Of a DNA stretch of 64,000 nt, positions 1 to 13,700 are shown piece after piece. The notes under the pieces are model-generated. The model did no database searches and had not been told where the DNA came from. It worked only from the letters and a program-made list of their open reading frames with translations. Made by a program: the position numbers and the translations under genes. This stretch comes from Piezodorus guildinii (lineage: Eukaryota > Arthropoda > Insecta > Hemiptera > Pentatomidae), in assembly GCA_023052935.1 (NCBI GenBank), contig CM041298.1, forward strand, positions 52,707,813-52,771,812. Direction: 5' to 3'. Position 1 is the first letter of the stretch, and every line of letters starts with the position of its first letter.

Positions 1-118
1 AAATTTTAATTGACGTTTTCACCTAGCCCCCTGAACTATTCTTTCCTAAAAACAATGATGAGTTTAACATACTTTTCAGATATCCTTTAGAATGACAAAA
101 CAAAGCACTCTACTAAAA

Positions 119-119
<1 letters not shown>

Positions 120-171
<52 letters not shown>
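120..171. repeat. Poly(A) tract, about 50 bp
   Basis: A run of about 50 A residues. Could be the tail of an old retroposon, but the DNA before it has no recognisable coding content. Nothing else is supported in 1-790. Confidence 0.9.
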
Positions 172-173
<2 letters not shown>

Positions 174-794
174 TTTTACGAATACCTTAAAAATCATCAT
201 TGCATTAAAACGATCATGACACAGCTTGAGGGACTATGAGTAACTGTGGAGAACTTCCAGAAAAATAAGTGTCTATTCTTTTCGAAGAGCACAAACAAAT
301 TAAAAAAACTTTTCATTTCTCAAAGGCGAACAATTTAAAATAATTTTAAGATTTTGGTCGTAATAAACTTTGATTAAACATATGCTTATGGTTTATTAAA
401 CTAGTGCACCTAAGTTCTTTTCTCCTCCTCTTAGAACAGGCAGCAACCATTATGCAAATGACTCAAAGACAAAACAAAACAGAACTATTAAATGTATAGC
501 TCCTATAGATGAAGGCAACGTGGGCATTAATGAGAATCTGAGTTGAAAACACCGATGAAAACTCCTTGAGGCTAAAGACTTAATTTGATTAAAAAAAAAA
601 AAAAAAGAAGATATAAATATAATTAATTCTTTGGTCAATATGATACATCAAATAATATCGTAAATCTCAATAGGAACAGTCCACATTACTTATATATTGT
701 CTTTGTTTGCAATAAAGAACATTGTTGAGTAATAATCATATGGATTGATTTATATATTAAACTAACTTCGTGAAATCATCAAACAAAAACCAAG

Positions 795-800
795 ATGGAG
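795..800 (+). CDS. Tentative first coding exon of the CAT gene (Met-Glu)
   Basis: The exon at 2011 opens in phase 0 with no in-frame ATG, so an upstream coding exon is required. CAAG-ATG-GAG followed directly by GTAAAT (801-806) supplies a good start context, a phase-0 donor and only two codons. This is a candidate by fit only; another upstream exon is possible. Confidence 0.3.
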
Positions 801-3800
801 GTAAATAACTAGTGAGACATAGTTCTAATGGCTATATTAATGTTTTAATCTTGGAATTAGTAAATAGGTTTTATAAATAGCAGTATACATACATAATGGA
901 TAAATACTGGCTGTAGTATCAACTTAACCCTTTTAGTGCCGGATGAAAAACGAGTGCCTATGCGAAGATAATCGGCTGAATTTGGCAAATATGCAACGAT
1001 TTGGAAAAACGCTGATAAAAACCAAACTACAAATGATGTTTACATGCTTAAAAATGCCACATATTTTGGACGAAATGGAGATTAAAGCAATGATAACGAT
1101 TCTCAAATATCAATTGAAAATAATATGAATAACATAATTATAAATAATATAAAAATTGAGTTATATCTATCATAAACAGTTCGACTTTAGACATAGAAGA
1201 GTGTCAGGGGCCGAGTGTCCATCTTATCGGTCCAGCGTCAACATTGTCTTGGCACACTCCGGCATAGAATGTGTAAATTTCAAAACCGGTTTAAAAATTG
1301 TTTATCAACGATGAATGTAAATCAGTCGTGTCTGTGAAATGAGCTAAAACCCCAACAAAACAGTATAGGGGTGGTTAAGTACACACCTATAGGGAATGGT
1401 GGTGGGGTAGGTTGCTAGTCTTTTCTGTTCTTATATTTTTTATTGTTCTTTAGTAATAATTGTTTAAATAAAGAAGTTATTAAAACATCAGTACAACTTG
1501 ATCTGTTTTTTATTTACATCAATTATTCAACACTATTTAGTTCTTTATGCCGAAGTTTGTGTAATTAGGAAACCTAATTCGATTATTAAAGTGGCTTTTA
1601 GAAAGGTTCATTTCAGAAGGCAATGTTTTCCTATAGGAGGCAATGTTTTCCGGGTATAGGCGAAAAACTAAAAAATATTGGAAAATTCAAGCTCACTGAC
1701 TGCGATGGTGCAAACTGAGATACTGGTATTTAGGACCATAAAAAAGCATTTAAACGATTTCCATCTATGTCCAGATTAATTACCACAAATGTTACTGACC
1801 TATAATCTCTACATGTAAAAAATTAAAATATTTGAAAGGAAAGTTCTGTTTAAGACACTAAAGCTATGTTCGGCATCAGGGACTGGATGGTGGCTGAGGA
1901 AGCTGGTTGTGGAGGCCAAAGCTCGTCACCGAGTCGTAGTGCCGAGCTAATACATACAATAACAAGCTCGACACAGTTATAAGTTTCAGTAACTTTCAAT
2001 ATTGTTTCAGGGTCACGAAAATCGTTTTGCTTCCTTCACAAATTCATTCAGCCGCCGAGTTTGGCCGAGCATTGGCGAGGATTTGTTGTCCAGGGAATTG
2101 AACATGTTCGATGTAACATTCCTCGGCGTTGGTGCTACTGTTGGAGTGGGTTCTTTTATTTTCGTCGGTTCTTTTACAGCAGCTATTGGACCGGCTTTCG
2201 TCTTGACGAATGTCTTCACTGCTGGAATCATTCTGATGACGGGTACAATTGAGTTTTAATGAAATTAATGAATCCACTAAACTAATCTACGATGCTATTT
2301 CAATTTCCCAATAGCTATGTGCTATGCTGACTTCATCAGGCGCAACAACACGTGTGGTGGAGCGTACAGTGCTGCCTATCAACAAGTCGGCGAGTTACGC
2401 GCTGCTTTTTTAGGCTGCCTTCTGTGCATGGAACATATATTAAGTAAGTTATTTGATTTATATTATTGAATAATGTATTTTGTAAGTTTTCGATTTTCAC
2501 AATCTTGAAAATGAAACAAAAGGACTCCTCCCAATATGAACATTTATCTAAGATAGGGATATCGTCTCTAATTGAAACAAATAAATAAATCAACTTAGTA
2601 GAGCGATGTTCATCATTGATACTGATCCCGAAACATACTCGGAACCTATTTTTTTTTTTTATATTAAAAAGGTATTTCATAGTCGGGTAGGAATAAAAGA
2701 ACCGAAAACAAGCAGTTGTCCAGCCATACCAAGACAAATCTCCATCTTCCTAATCGATGAATCAGTAGTAGCGATCTTTCTGGCCAACGGGTAAAAATAC
2801 AAGACATCACTGCAACATGCGACAACTATCGTGGCCCTCATCCGGAATATTACAAAGGCTGCAGAATGTACCTAGAGCTCCGTTAACTGCATACCTGTCA
2901 ACCTCCTCCAAATCCAGGGAGAGAAAACCAATGAGCCATTCCAGAACTTTCTTGACATGAAGTGAGACCGAGGTCAACATTTACTCTAGGAGCTCCTGGA
3001 CACACCCAAACCATCACAAGGTATTTATTTATTTATTCAGGTTTCAGAGTTATGGAACATTTTTCAACCCAGGTATCAAATATAACAAATTTTCCTCATG
3101 AAGTATATCGATTTGTTTTATAGTTAAAGACTCTATTACAGCCTTTTATGACGATGATGTACAACATTCGACAAGCATCCCATTATATCTGCCCGAAATA
3201 TGATAATTAAAAAATCTAATTTAACAACAGACAATTTTTCAATATTACTTTAGAATGCAAACGGATTCATCTAGCACAAAAATTAATTGCACATACTCAT
3301 ACATAACGTATCGGTACAGCCTTCATTACTAACCAGCTGGGTTGGATTTATCCGAGACTGCACAATGTATGAAACAGATCATCCTCCTTGCAGGAGCCAT
3401 GGCAGAGCATATGCGGCTCTCAACACCATATTCACTTGACATACGGCGACGTTTAGGAAGGAGCTGGAATAGGTATCTTCTAAATTGATTCTAAAATGGT
3501 TATTATTTTTTTTATAATATGGAAAAAGGATCATTGGTTGTTCTTTACTTTATGACTTCGTGACATTATCATTATTTTACATCACATTCACTGGTTGTAA
3601 ATATATTGTTTACATTCGTGAAAAAATATAATGAAGTAAAAAAAAAATCTGGTGCGGGCAACACACGGCTTTCACTTACCTCCATTGTTACAATCAATTA
3701 AAGAATTTTCAAACACAGTTAGGGATAAAAATGAGTGAAACTATTAAAGAATTAATTAAATTGAATTTCTATAGAAACATGTGTTTTATTAAAAAATCTA

Positions 3801-6800
3801 TTATATTTTTTATTTTATTTTATTTATTTAACGTCACTTTATGCTACAATGGCTAATCGGACGATGCTACAGTGGGAGTCCTAAATTTTGCCTATCCAGG
3901 TTTTATTAGGATAGGGATCTTTAACGAGTACCTGACATCGCACAGGCTCGGGACCACCTTTTAACGTCCCCTCGAAGGACGGCGTAACTAAGGGTTTTTT
4001 ACTCCCATTAAAAAATCCTAGGACCACCTGCGGATTTCTTATATTATTATCTAAAACAATCACTTAGTTTTATCGGCTTTTTATCACTCTCGATTAACTT
4101 TTATTTTTCTAAAATCTTTAGCTTTTCAACGGTATATCATACATGTACGTGTATATTACTGTTCTTATGTTCAAAAACGAAAAATTGCATTAAAAAAATA
4201 TTTTTTCTGTTTTCTCCTTTAGTTGGGTATCGAATTCATTCAATTTATACATTGACCTGTTTTTCATGAGTGGTAACAAGATAATATAGTTATTTTTATA
4301 GAATCAACAAAATTAAAGGTACTTTAGAGAAAGCAAATTTAAAATATCGGCATTTAAGCCCTGCCAGGCCATTTTAATCAGAATGAAACCTACATGATAT
4401 TAAAGCCCATTAAATTTTACATCGATATAGCGAGTTTAATTAAAATCGTCGGAAACGTTTTTGAGAAAATCATAAAAAGGTGCAATATGCATGGTATAAA
4501 GTGGCTCTTCTGGTTAGCTGAATTTGACGAAAAAGTTTTTGTAACATCTCGGTCGTATATTCTTAAATATGAAATTTCAGTTTCATAGGGCTTTTCGTTT
4601 CCGCCCGGAGTTACCACACACACACACAAGGAGTTACCTGTAGCAGGGTGGTTAGCATAACAGCCTCCTATGCCATAGATCCCTGGTTAAAATCCGCAGC
4701 TAGCCCTAGGATTTTTTAATGGGAGTTAAGTTATGCCGTCCTTCGGAGGGGGCGCTAAAAGGTGGTCCCGAGTCTGTACGATGTCAGGTACTCGTTAAGG
4801 ATTCCTATTCTACAATATTATATCGTCCGATTAGCCACAGTAGCATACAGGGGCGTTAAATAAATAAACAAAACACAGACAGACACACACACACACACAG
4901 ACCTTTTTGCGGGACTTGGTTTTTGGACTTAGGGGACCCTAAAACGTGTATTTCCGATGAAAATTGGAATTCGAAAATTTTCACGATCGCAATATTTTCC
5001 TTACTATATATTTCATATATAGGTAAGTGAAAGTAAAAATCTCAGTATATAACAAATTAGTATTCACACGTCTTCGAAACGTCGCATAATATACTTCATC
5101 AATTTTTTCGTGCATCCAATTCAGGTCAAACTGTATGATAAAATATATCCGCAAAAAAAGTAAGCATTCTATTACCTCTGGGCTACGTCCTATTATTCAA
5201 GAGGATCATAATTGTCAAAATAAATCCAAAGTTTTGACATTAGGGCTGCTCACTACGTTTGCTATAGCATGCTATTTGTGCTATTGTGCTAAACCCATCA
5301 ATTTTATACAGGAAATAACTATAGAAACTCGACGGGTTTAGCAAAATAACACAAATAGCATGCTATAGCAAACGTAGTGAGTACCCCTATTATTATACTC
5401 CGTAAATCCCTGCATTCTGAATCTACTTTTACCTTTGCTATCTTACTATTAAGATGTTAATCTGGAAGAGAATATAATATAAATATTCTTGTATATATCT
5501 TTGTTTCTAGCTTCAGCCTTGGCAGCTCGAGGACTGAGTACTTTGATCGATGAACTATTTAGCAAATGGTTTAGCAAGAATCTAAAAGATTACATGACAT
5601 TCACTAGCCCTTTCTTTTATTCTCACCCAGACGTTGTAGGATGCGTCATTTCTCTTTGCGCACTGGGTAAGTATTAAGAATATAGAAATCGATAAACAAA
5701 AACAGGTTAACAAAAATTTTTAATCCTTCCTTATTTGTTTTTGTATAAAAGCACAGTAAAGTTGTAATTGTAGGTACCTACCAAATATAATATGGTGCAA
5801 AACCTATTTGTATTTCTCCAAACTACAATGTCTCCTCTTTTTTTAAACTATGCCTCGCGTAATATAAAGAATATTATAACTCAAAATAGAGAACATTAGA
5901 AAATATATTGATTGAAACGTATTAAAAAAGTGCTTTCAGACCTAACGTGAATATTTAATTGAAATCTGAGACTTGTTATTAAAACTGGTATAAGTAACCC
6001 CTATACAGACAATCTGCCATTTGGCTAGGCATGATATGGTTTATGTTGCAAATATCGTTATTCCCAGTACAAATACGGCAGCAGTCTCTGCAGAATGTTA
6101 ATAAGTCGGCCCTTATCCAACAAATGGTTCTCTCAAGCCTTTGGTGTAGTGGGAAATCGATAAATAAATATTTTTTTGAAGGATTATACCTACCGAATCT
6201 GAAATTTAAAGAGGATATTATACATGAAATTTGATGCTGTATAACTTTTATTCTATGCTTTTTTTTTTGTATTTGGATAGTTGTTTCCTAGTTACAGTTG
6301 TCTCTTAGTGACCAAATTGGGTTTTTCAACAAAAATGGAAAAATTTGCCTATTTCTGACAAACGGTTATACAAATTAACCAAATTCAATAACTAAGATAA
6401 CTGTTAGAAAGGAAATTTAACGTTCTTTCATTTTGAAAAGAAAGATATTTTCTCTAAGAAGCACCGTTTACGTGTTATACGTGAAAAACTGTTATTATCT
6501 CTTATATTATTATTATTATTACTCTCTTTAATGCTTTTACTACTGATTTACGGTGTATGGGGGTGTCTCTGGGTCCTGTTTAACTGCTTTAGACGTTTCA
6601 TTTTTGGTATATCCAGAGACACCTCTATAACTCGATTTTCGGAAGAGTTAAAGTGGCTTTACCCTTCCTACCGGCTTAAGTACTTCCTGGCATCCTTCCT
6701 CTACCAAGTTATCCGATCCCGGTGTCCGTTTTACATCTCGGATCTCCTTAAATTCAAATTTAACCGTTCGTTCCCGTTACACCCGCTCACGTCTTACTGT

Positions 6801-7605
6801 TATGTATATAACGTACCGTCGATCCACAGCTTTCGATAGATCATTCTTAATCCGATCTAGCTCCCTATGGAACTCCACTCCCTCTAATATCCGTAACTCC
6901 TAAACTCTCTCCACATTTAAATCCCGTCTATTCAGCCATTTCCTGTCAATTCAATTTCTAAATAATCCCATGTAGATGCGGATTTCAGGGAAAATCAACA
7001 AATAATGGAATTTATTTATTCAATCATCATTTTCAAGGGTAAATTCAACAGCAAATATTTTATTCGTTAATTATCAGGCCGATTTGCAAAAGAAATTCTT
7101 GGATATTTTTTTAAAACACTTTATTTATTCCAGTATCGCGACGTTTCAGCCTCTAGGGCCATTTTCAAGCTTCTGTAATCAATTAAAATCTCATTGCATT
7201 TATATATTTCCAACAATTCAATTACAACAACATATAATAAATTATTTTTAATAATTATGTCACCTACCATGCATATCCATCTCAATTATCTTTTAATTTT
7301 ACCGCTTTTTGGCCCTAGAGGCTGAAACGTCGCGATACTGGAATAAATAAAGTGTTTTAAAAAAATATCCAAGAATTTCTTTTGCAAATCGGCCTGATAA
7401 TTAACGAACAAATATTAGAACAAAAGAAAAATGACGACAATGATGAGAAAAACAAATATTTTAAATGATTATCTTTTCAAAGATGCAAGATTAAATTATA
7501 TACATATTTTTAAAAGCATTCAGAAGAATAGTAATTTCTTTTGTTTTGTTTTTAAAAACTGTATACATACATGCATATGTGTGTATATGTTTATCTTTAT
7601 GTATA

Positions 7606-7677
<72 letters not shown>

Positions 7678-7692
7678 TATATTATATTATAT

Positions 7693-7750
<58 letters not shown>

Positions 7751-10700
7751 CTTATTTCTACCGAGAAAAAAATATTAAAAAGGGAAACAGAGAGGCGAAA
7801 TAAAACCCACGCTTACTTGATAACATATGATTTATTATCACTTATACATTAAAAAGGTTTCATAGATTCAGGTGTTGTTTACATTTACATCAAAGGTGAT
7901 TAAAGTTAATATTAACACTCTTCCCATCTTAACTCCCCCCTGCCAGTTTACGAACACTGTTTGTAAACTACCTAAATGGATACAAAAATAAATTACATAA
8001 CTAGACAAATAAACTAGAAATAACCTACATAAAAGCGGACTTAAATGTAACTTACTAACTAAACACAAGATAGAACAAAAATTGCACCTCCCTAAACTTG
8101 GGGAAGAAAGAAAGCATAAAAAAAAAAAGAAAGAAAGCAGTAACTTGAAGTTAAAACAAATACAAAGCATTACAAAAACGATACTACCACATAAAACAAA
8201 AAGCCCCCAATAGACCCCAGGTCTGAAGCAGAGGATAACTACGATTGAGGAATTCTCAATTGTTCAATATGAACTGTCCGCCGTTTACGGGAATCCGCCA
8301 AACTCTGCACCGTCACCACGTTGTTTTCCCGAATCACAACCACCCTAAACGGACCCTCATACCGAACAACTTCCTTGCCTCTGTTCGAACACGCAAGAAC
8401 TGCCGCACACCGCTCGACGGTTCTCCATCCTCTTCCTCTATGGCGTTAACTACCAGTGCCCGTGACAGCCAGTCAGCCACAACGTTGTCCCGACCCTGTT
8501 TGTACACTACGTCGATATTGTACTGGCTGAGGAACTCCTTCCACCGGGTAACTCGTGCTGACGATTCCTTGAAGGTACCTACCCATTGCAGTGGCCGATG
8601 ATCAGTATGCACCTTGAATCTCCTCCCGAACAAATACGGTCGAAAGTGTTCCACCGCCCAAACGATCCCCAACAACTCCAGCTCCAACGCACTGTATCTA
8701 GTCTCCGCGTCCGTGAGGCGCCTGCTTGCGTATGCCACGGGGCGTTCCCCTTCTGGTTCTTCCTGTGATAGAACAGCTCCCAGCGCGTACTTACTTGCGT
8801 CCGTGGTGACTGAAAACGGTCGCGCAAAGTCCGGAAACGCCAAGATAGGCTCTTCCTGTAATCGCGCCATAGACCATCGGATGTTCTTCTCCATAACGGG
8901 CGTTACCACAACCGCTGGACTCTTCTTTAGCAGGTTATTAAGGGGCACGAGATATTTCGCCATGTCCGGCACGAACCGCCTATAATAGTTTAGCGTTCCC
9001 AGTAACCGCCTAATCTCTTTAATATCCCTCGGAATAGCCATGTTCCGTATCGCTGCCACCTTCTGCACGTCGGGTTTCACGCCATCTTTGGATATTGTGT
9101 GGCCTAAAAAATTAATTTCGGTTTGCCCCAACGACGATTTCTTCCCCGAGAGCTTGAGCCCTAACTGACGGATCCGATTAAAAACACTGCGCAGGTGAGT
9201 TATATGATCTTCCTCGGATTTACTAAAAATCAAAAGGTCGTCCATATAAACTTGACATACCGCCTCGTCAATTCCCCGCAAAAATTCGTCCATCAAGCGC
9301 TGGAACGTAATAGGGGCGTTTTTCAGTCCGAAAGGCATCCGTGTAAATTCGTAGTGGCCCCGCTCAAATGAAAATGCTGTCTTGTGTTGGTCCCTTGGAT
9401 GCATTTTAATTTGGTGATAGCCTGCCTTTAGATCCAGTGTACTGAATACCGTGGCCCCGTTGAGGCGGTCCAGAATGTCTTCAAAACGAGGTATGGGGTA
9501 TGTCTCGTCCACCGTATTCTCATTTAACTTCCTGAAATCTACTACAACCCTGTATTTTTCCGGCTTTTCGTCTCCCGTGCTCTTTTTCTTTACCGCCCGA
9601 AGGGACTATTATAAGGGGACGTGCTATCCACTATTATGCCTTGTCGCTTAAGGTCGTCCACCTCTTCCCGAATGTGCCGACGTAACGCTTGCGGGTACCG
9701 CCGTTCTTTAACGTACGTCACTCGCTCTTGTTTTAATGGGATTTCATGAGCCGTTTTCCCCGTAACGCCGTTCCTCGTCCTCCTTTACTCCTCGTGCTCT
9801 TTGCTTCTTCTTCTCTGCCTCCTATCCTCCTCCGTCTCTGATGACTCCGAAGAACGCACTGACTCAGATGTGGATCTGTCCCTTCTCCACACCCTTTGCG
9901 CGTTCACCTCCATAGGCTCTCCTCTGCCCATGTTCCTGCCCCTACTCATATAAGGACACTACCGAGCAATGTGCCCTTCAGTCCCGCACTCGAAGCATCG
10001 CGTGCGAGGGCATCGTGCAACCAAATGGCCCACTTTCCCGCACCCGTGACACTTTCTGTCCTCCTTCCGAAAAATCCTTTTCTCTGTCCCTTGCCTCCTC
10101 TCTCTAGCCACAAATTTTTCTCGACCATCGGGCTCAGGTGCCTTTTTCTTCCAAGTTTCCAGTCTATTTCGGTTCCTGCCGGCCTCTGTCCTCCTGTAAG
10201 GCACTCTCGTCCATTCTATAGCCGCTTCCCCGTTCCTGGACTCCTCGTCTCTGGCGCTCGCATCCACCATCTCTTGAGCGCATTCGACGAACGTCTTGTC
10301 TCTGGGAAGACCCTCTTTCTTTCCCGTTTCCCTCGCAAGTTGCACTCTCAGGATAGTAGATAGGAAAGCCATTTTGTCTTATACTACCTCCGCAGAAAGT
10401 GTTTCCCGCAATTTCTCTGTGATGCGGTAGTAACGGGCTAATAGTAATCCGGCGTACTGTCCACTTGACTGGTATGGACGTTTTGTTTCCCGAAACATCT
10501 GGAAGATGTCTTCTTCCGAGGCCCATCGGCCTCCTCCGATACTTTCTTAAGCCTATCTTTGATGATGCCCCACGCCGTGTCCTTATCAGCATGTATTAAG
10601 TTTAAGATCTGTTTACGGACCCGGCATACTAATGCCGCTCTAAGTGATACAGCGTCTTGAGAATTCATTAAACTCTCAGATAATTTCGCCTCAATAGTTG

Positions 10701-13700
10701 CCATAATCCTGTCGCCTCCCTTCAAGAAATGATTGAGATCGCCGACCTCTCCGTCAAAGCGTTCCAGCTCGGAAATGGCTTTTCTGACATCTTGCGCTGT
10801 CGCCGTCCAAACCTTGACCCACTCTAGAGTGGTTGTGTGGTTCCCGATGGGAACTTGTGCTCCCGCTAGCGACTGAGCCGGTAGTGGTTGTATTTCCTGA
10901 GTTGAAGACTGAGGTAATGTTCTATCTTCCGTAAGGACTGGTGGTATTGAAATATTTTCTGTCATTTTTAAAGAGAGAAATGGAAAAAACAAAGAGAGAG
11001 GTTATAATGAGAAAAAAAAACTTACGTAGAATAAAACAGTTTCTTCTCACTCGAAAACGATCAAAATAACGTTCCCGGGTTTCGGCACCACTTATTTCTA
11101 CCGAGAAAAATATATTAAAAAGGGAAACAGAGAGGCGAAATAAAACCCACGCTTACTTGATAACATATGATTTATTATCACTTATACATTAAAAAGGTTT
11201 CATAAATTCAGGTGTTGTTTACATTTACATCAAAGGTGATTAAAGTTAATATTAACACTCTTCCCATCTTAACTTATATATATATTTCTTTTATCTGATT
11301 ATATATTATTTTTCGTTCTCATGTTCACTCATTTTTTCACATACATTTATCTTTCTGGTTTGTACATTTCTATTATACAATAATTTAGCTTTTAAGTTAT
11401 TTTATTTGTCCATGTTATTAGTTTAATCCTGTCTTTTTTTTTCAGTTATTTTACTTTAAAACCCTAGTCCTAAGTCCACCTTTTTATTTCCTGTTATGTT
11501 AATCTGAAGGGGCTTGTCCCAGAATAAAGAAAGAATTATTGTTATTATTATTTATATATATAATATTATAGAATTTTATATTATCTCGATTTTCTTTAGC
11601 TATAGTGTCATTCGATGTGAAGAAAGTTTCTGCTATCAATAATTTCTGCTGCTTAACAAATTTGGTGTTGTTCTTATTGATAACACTCGTTTCCGGTTCG
11701 AATCTTGACTTCGAAAATTGGAATTTACCACCTTCTGAAGAATGCGGAAATGGCGGATTCTTTCCTTTTGGGATAGGAAGTGTATTTCGAGGAATGTCAA
11801 AGGTGTACATATCATACATAGGGTTTGATGGGGTTGCCAATGCAGGTAAGTGCTATTAAATCTTAATATTTTTATATGCGATAATGATAATCTATAAAAC
11901 TACTTTAAACGTATAAAATCTAAAAATGAATACTTTAAAATCAATATAACTTAAAATGAGTAACAGAATATTGATTACAGCAATTTAGATAGTATAATAC
12001 TTCATAGTTATAACAAGAAATAATGCGCTGTAAAATAAGTTCCTGGTCTTTGTCTATATTTCAATTTAATCATCTCTGTGCTCATAAAATCATGTTTACT
12101 TGGTCAAAAATGTTTATCTATTCTAAAAAAGGAATAGTTAAGGGGCTTTTATGGATCTATTTCAACCGAGGTTCCTTATCTTTAAGAGGTATTTTGCCTG
12201 ATCAAAATGAAAGTGTAAATACATATGAGTATTTGTGCACAACCGTAAGCAATGATGGGAGGATAGAACATGAAGCTAAAGCCGGATTAGAAAGGTTAAC
12301 CTCGCACACCATCAAATCAACCACACAATTGTTACAAAGGAAACAACTAATGCCACCAAATTAGTTCTTTATAAAACAATTTTCTTTTCCATCCTCCTGT
12401 ATGTAGCAGAGCATTGGACAGGCCCAAAGCAAGTAGTCAATAGAATGACGGGCTCAGCAATGAGATTCCTGCGAAGGATAGTAGGAATAACAAGAAGGGA
12501 CTGCGTTAGGAACGAAGTCACAAGGGAGGAATTGAAAGTGGTGGCACTGAAGGAGATAATAATAGAAGGCCAACTGCGCTGGTTTGGGCACGTGTGCAGG
12601 CCATCAGAAGACAGGAGAGTGAAGTGTTTCATGGAAGCCAAACTAATAGGAAAGATCTCGGAAGAAAGAGAGGTAAATGAGTCAAAGGGATGAGTGGAAG
12701 CGATTGACTGAGGCTGGTGCTCCACGCTGAAAGACGTTTATGCATACTATAGGTCATATAAACTTTTTTGTTCCAATTAAGATCCATTATTTGCTATCAA
12801 AATATGACAAGACACTTATGTGACCCTTTGTATTATATCATATACTAAGTGATAGTAAAGATTAAGATAATTATTCAACATATTTAACAGTTTTGTTATT
12901 ATTCTTCTTTCTCTTAGACCCATTTGCCTTTCAGCGTGGACAAGCTCCCAGCCATTGGCACCACCAGTCTCTGTTTCTGGCAAGGTTTGTAATCTCGCCC
13001 AGAGTTTTACCTCTACGCATTCCTATTCGTTCCACGTGGGTTATATAGGAGGTCCTTGGGCGTCCTCTAGGTCTTCTTCCCAAGGGCCTTACCTCCATTG
13101 TTTTAATTGGGTTGCGGTGATGGTCCATTCGGTAGACATGCCCGCACCATCCCAATTGCCTCTTGTATAGGACTTCCAGAACAGAGCATACATTAAGCTC
13201 TTCCCTGACCCTTTCATTATAGTTTTGTTATTTTTAACTGTGAAATAACCATCTACCAAAACCTTTTACAATAAATTGATTTTAAGAAATACATTACTTG
13301 TTTTTCACAGGCTCAGAAGCGAGGGATCCAGACAGAATCATACCCTTATCAATGGTCGTAGCAGTGATAATACTCACCGTCCTTTTTACGCTAAATTCTT
13401 TCACTTACACACTCGTCTGGTCCTACTGTGATCAGGTAATCACAGTAATTTTTTTTTGTTCCGTTATTTATAATGCATTCGCCATTAAGTAACAAACATA
13501 TTTCACAGGACATCGAAGATCCCATACCACAAATAATGCGCAAAATAGGACTAGACATAATGAGGTGGATTACGTCTTTTGGGTTGCCAATAACAATGCT
13601 GGGCAAGTAAGTTTATTCTCTATACTTGAATTCCTCTCAATATTAAAATTACACCTGAAAGATTATAGGAAGATTCCAAAATTATACCAAAGTAATTAAT

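Larger units (their letters stand above)
3641..5040 (-). mobile_element. D-family repeat copy D1, interrupted by two SINE-C copies
   Basis: Starts on the + strand at AAAAAAATCTGGTGCGGGC and ends at GTAAGTGAAAGTAAAAAT, the two termini shared by all D copies. SINE-C copies at 3821-4036 (- strand) and 4630-4875 (+ strand) are inserted in it; the second sits in its CA repeat. Class unknown. Confidence 0.75.
7750..11274 (-). mobile_element. Ty3/gypsy LTR retrotransposon, non-autonomous
   Basis: LTRs 7750-7934 and 11090-11274 (185 bp, two differences). Termini are AGTTAAG...AATAAGT and it sits in TATA repeats, as for the errantivirus-like group. Primer site at 11090-11071 reads TGGTGCCGAAACCCGGGAAC, complementary to the 3' end of tRNA-Phe. 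A G-rich polypurine tract lies at 7935-7945. Internal content in order: gag with breaks, RT-RNase H, integrase tail. Protease and the integrase catalytic core are missing. Confidence 0.9.

Noticed and set aside
943..1128. 61-codon open frame upstream of the CAT exons
   Set aside because: No family features, no splice fit to the transporter, and AT-rich composition consistent with chance.
7431..7803. Two long frames of Tyr-Ile repeats
   Set aside because: They are translations of the TA microsatellite.
7750..8330. Possible env gene in the gypsy element
   Set aside because: The space between the integrase tail and the 3' LTR is about 290 bp without any membrane-protein-like frame.
8245..10363. 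Several + strand open frames within the gypsy element
   Set aside because: Complementary shadows of the - strand gag and pol.
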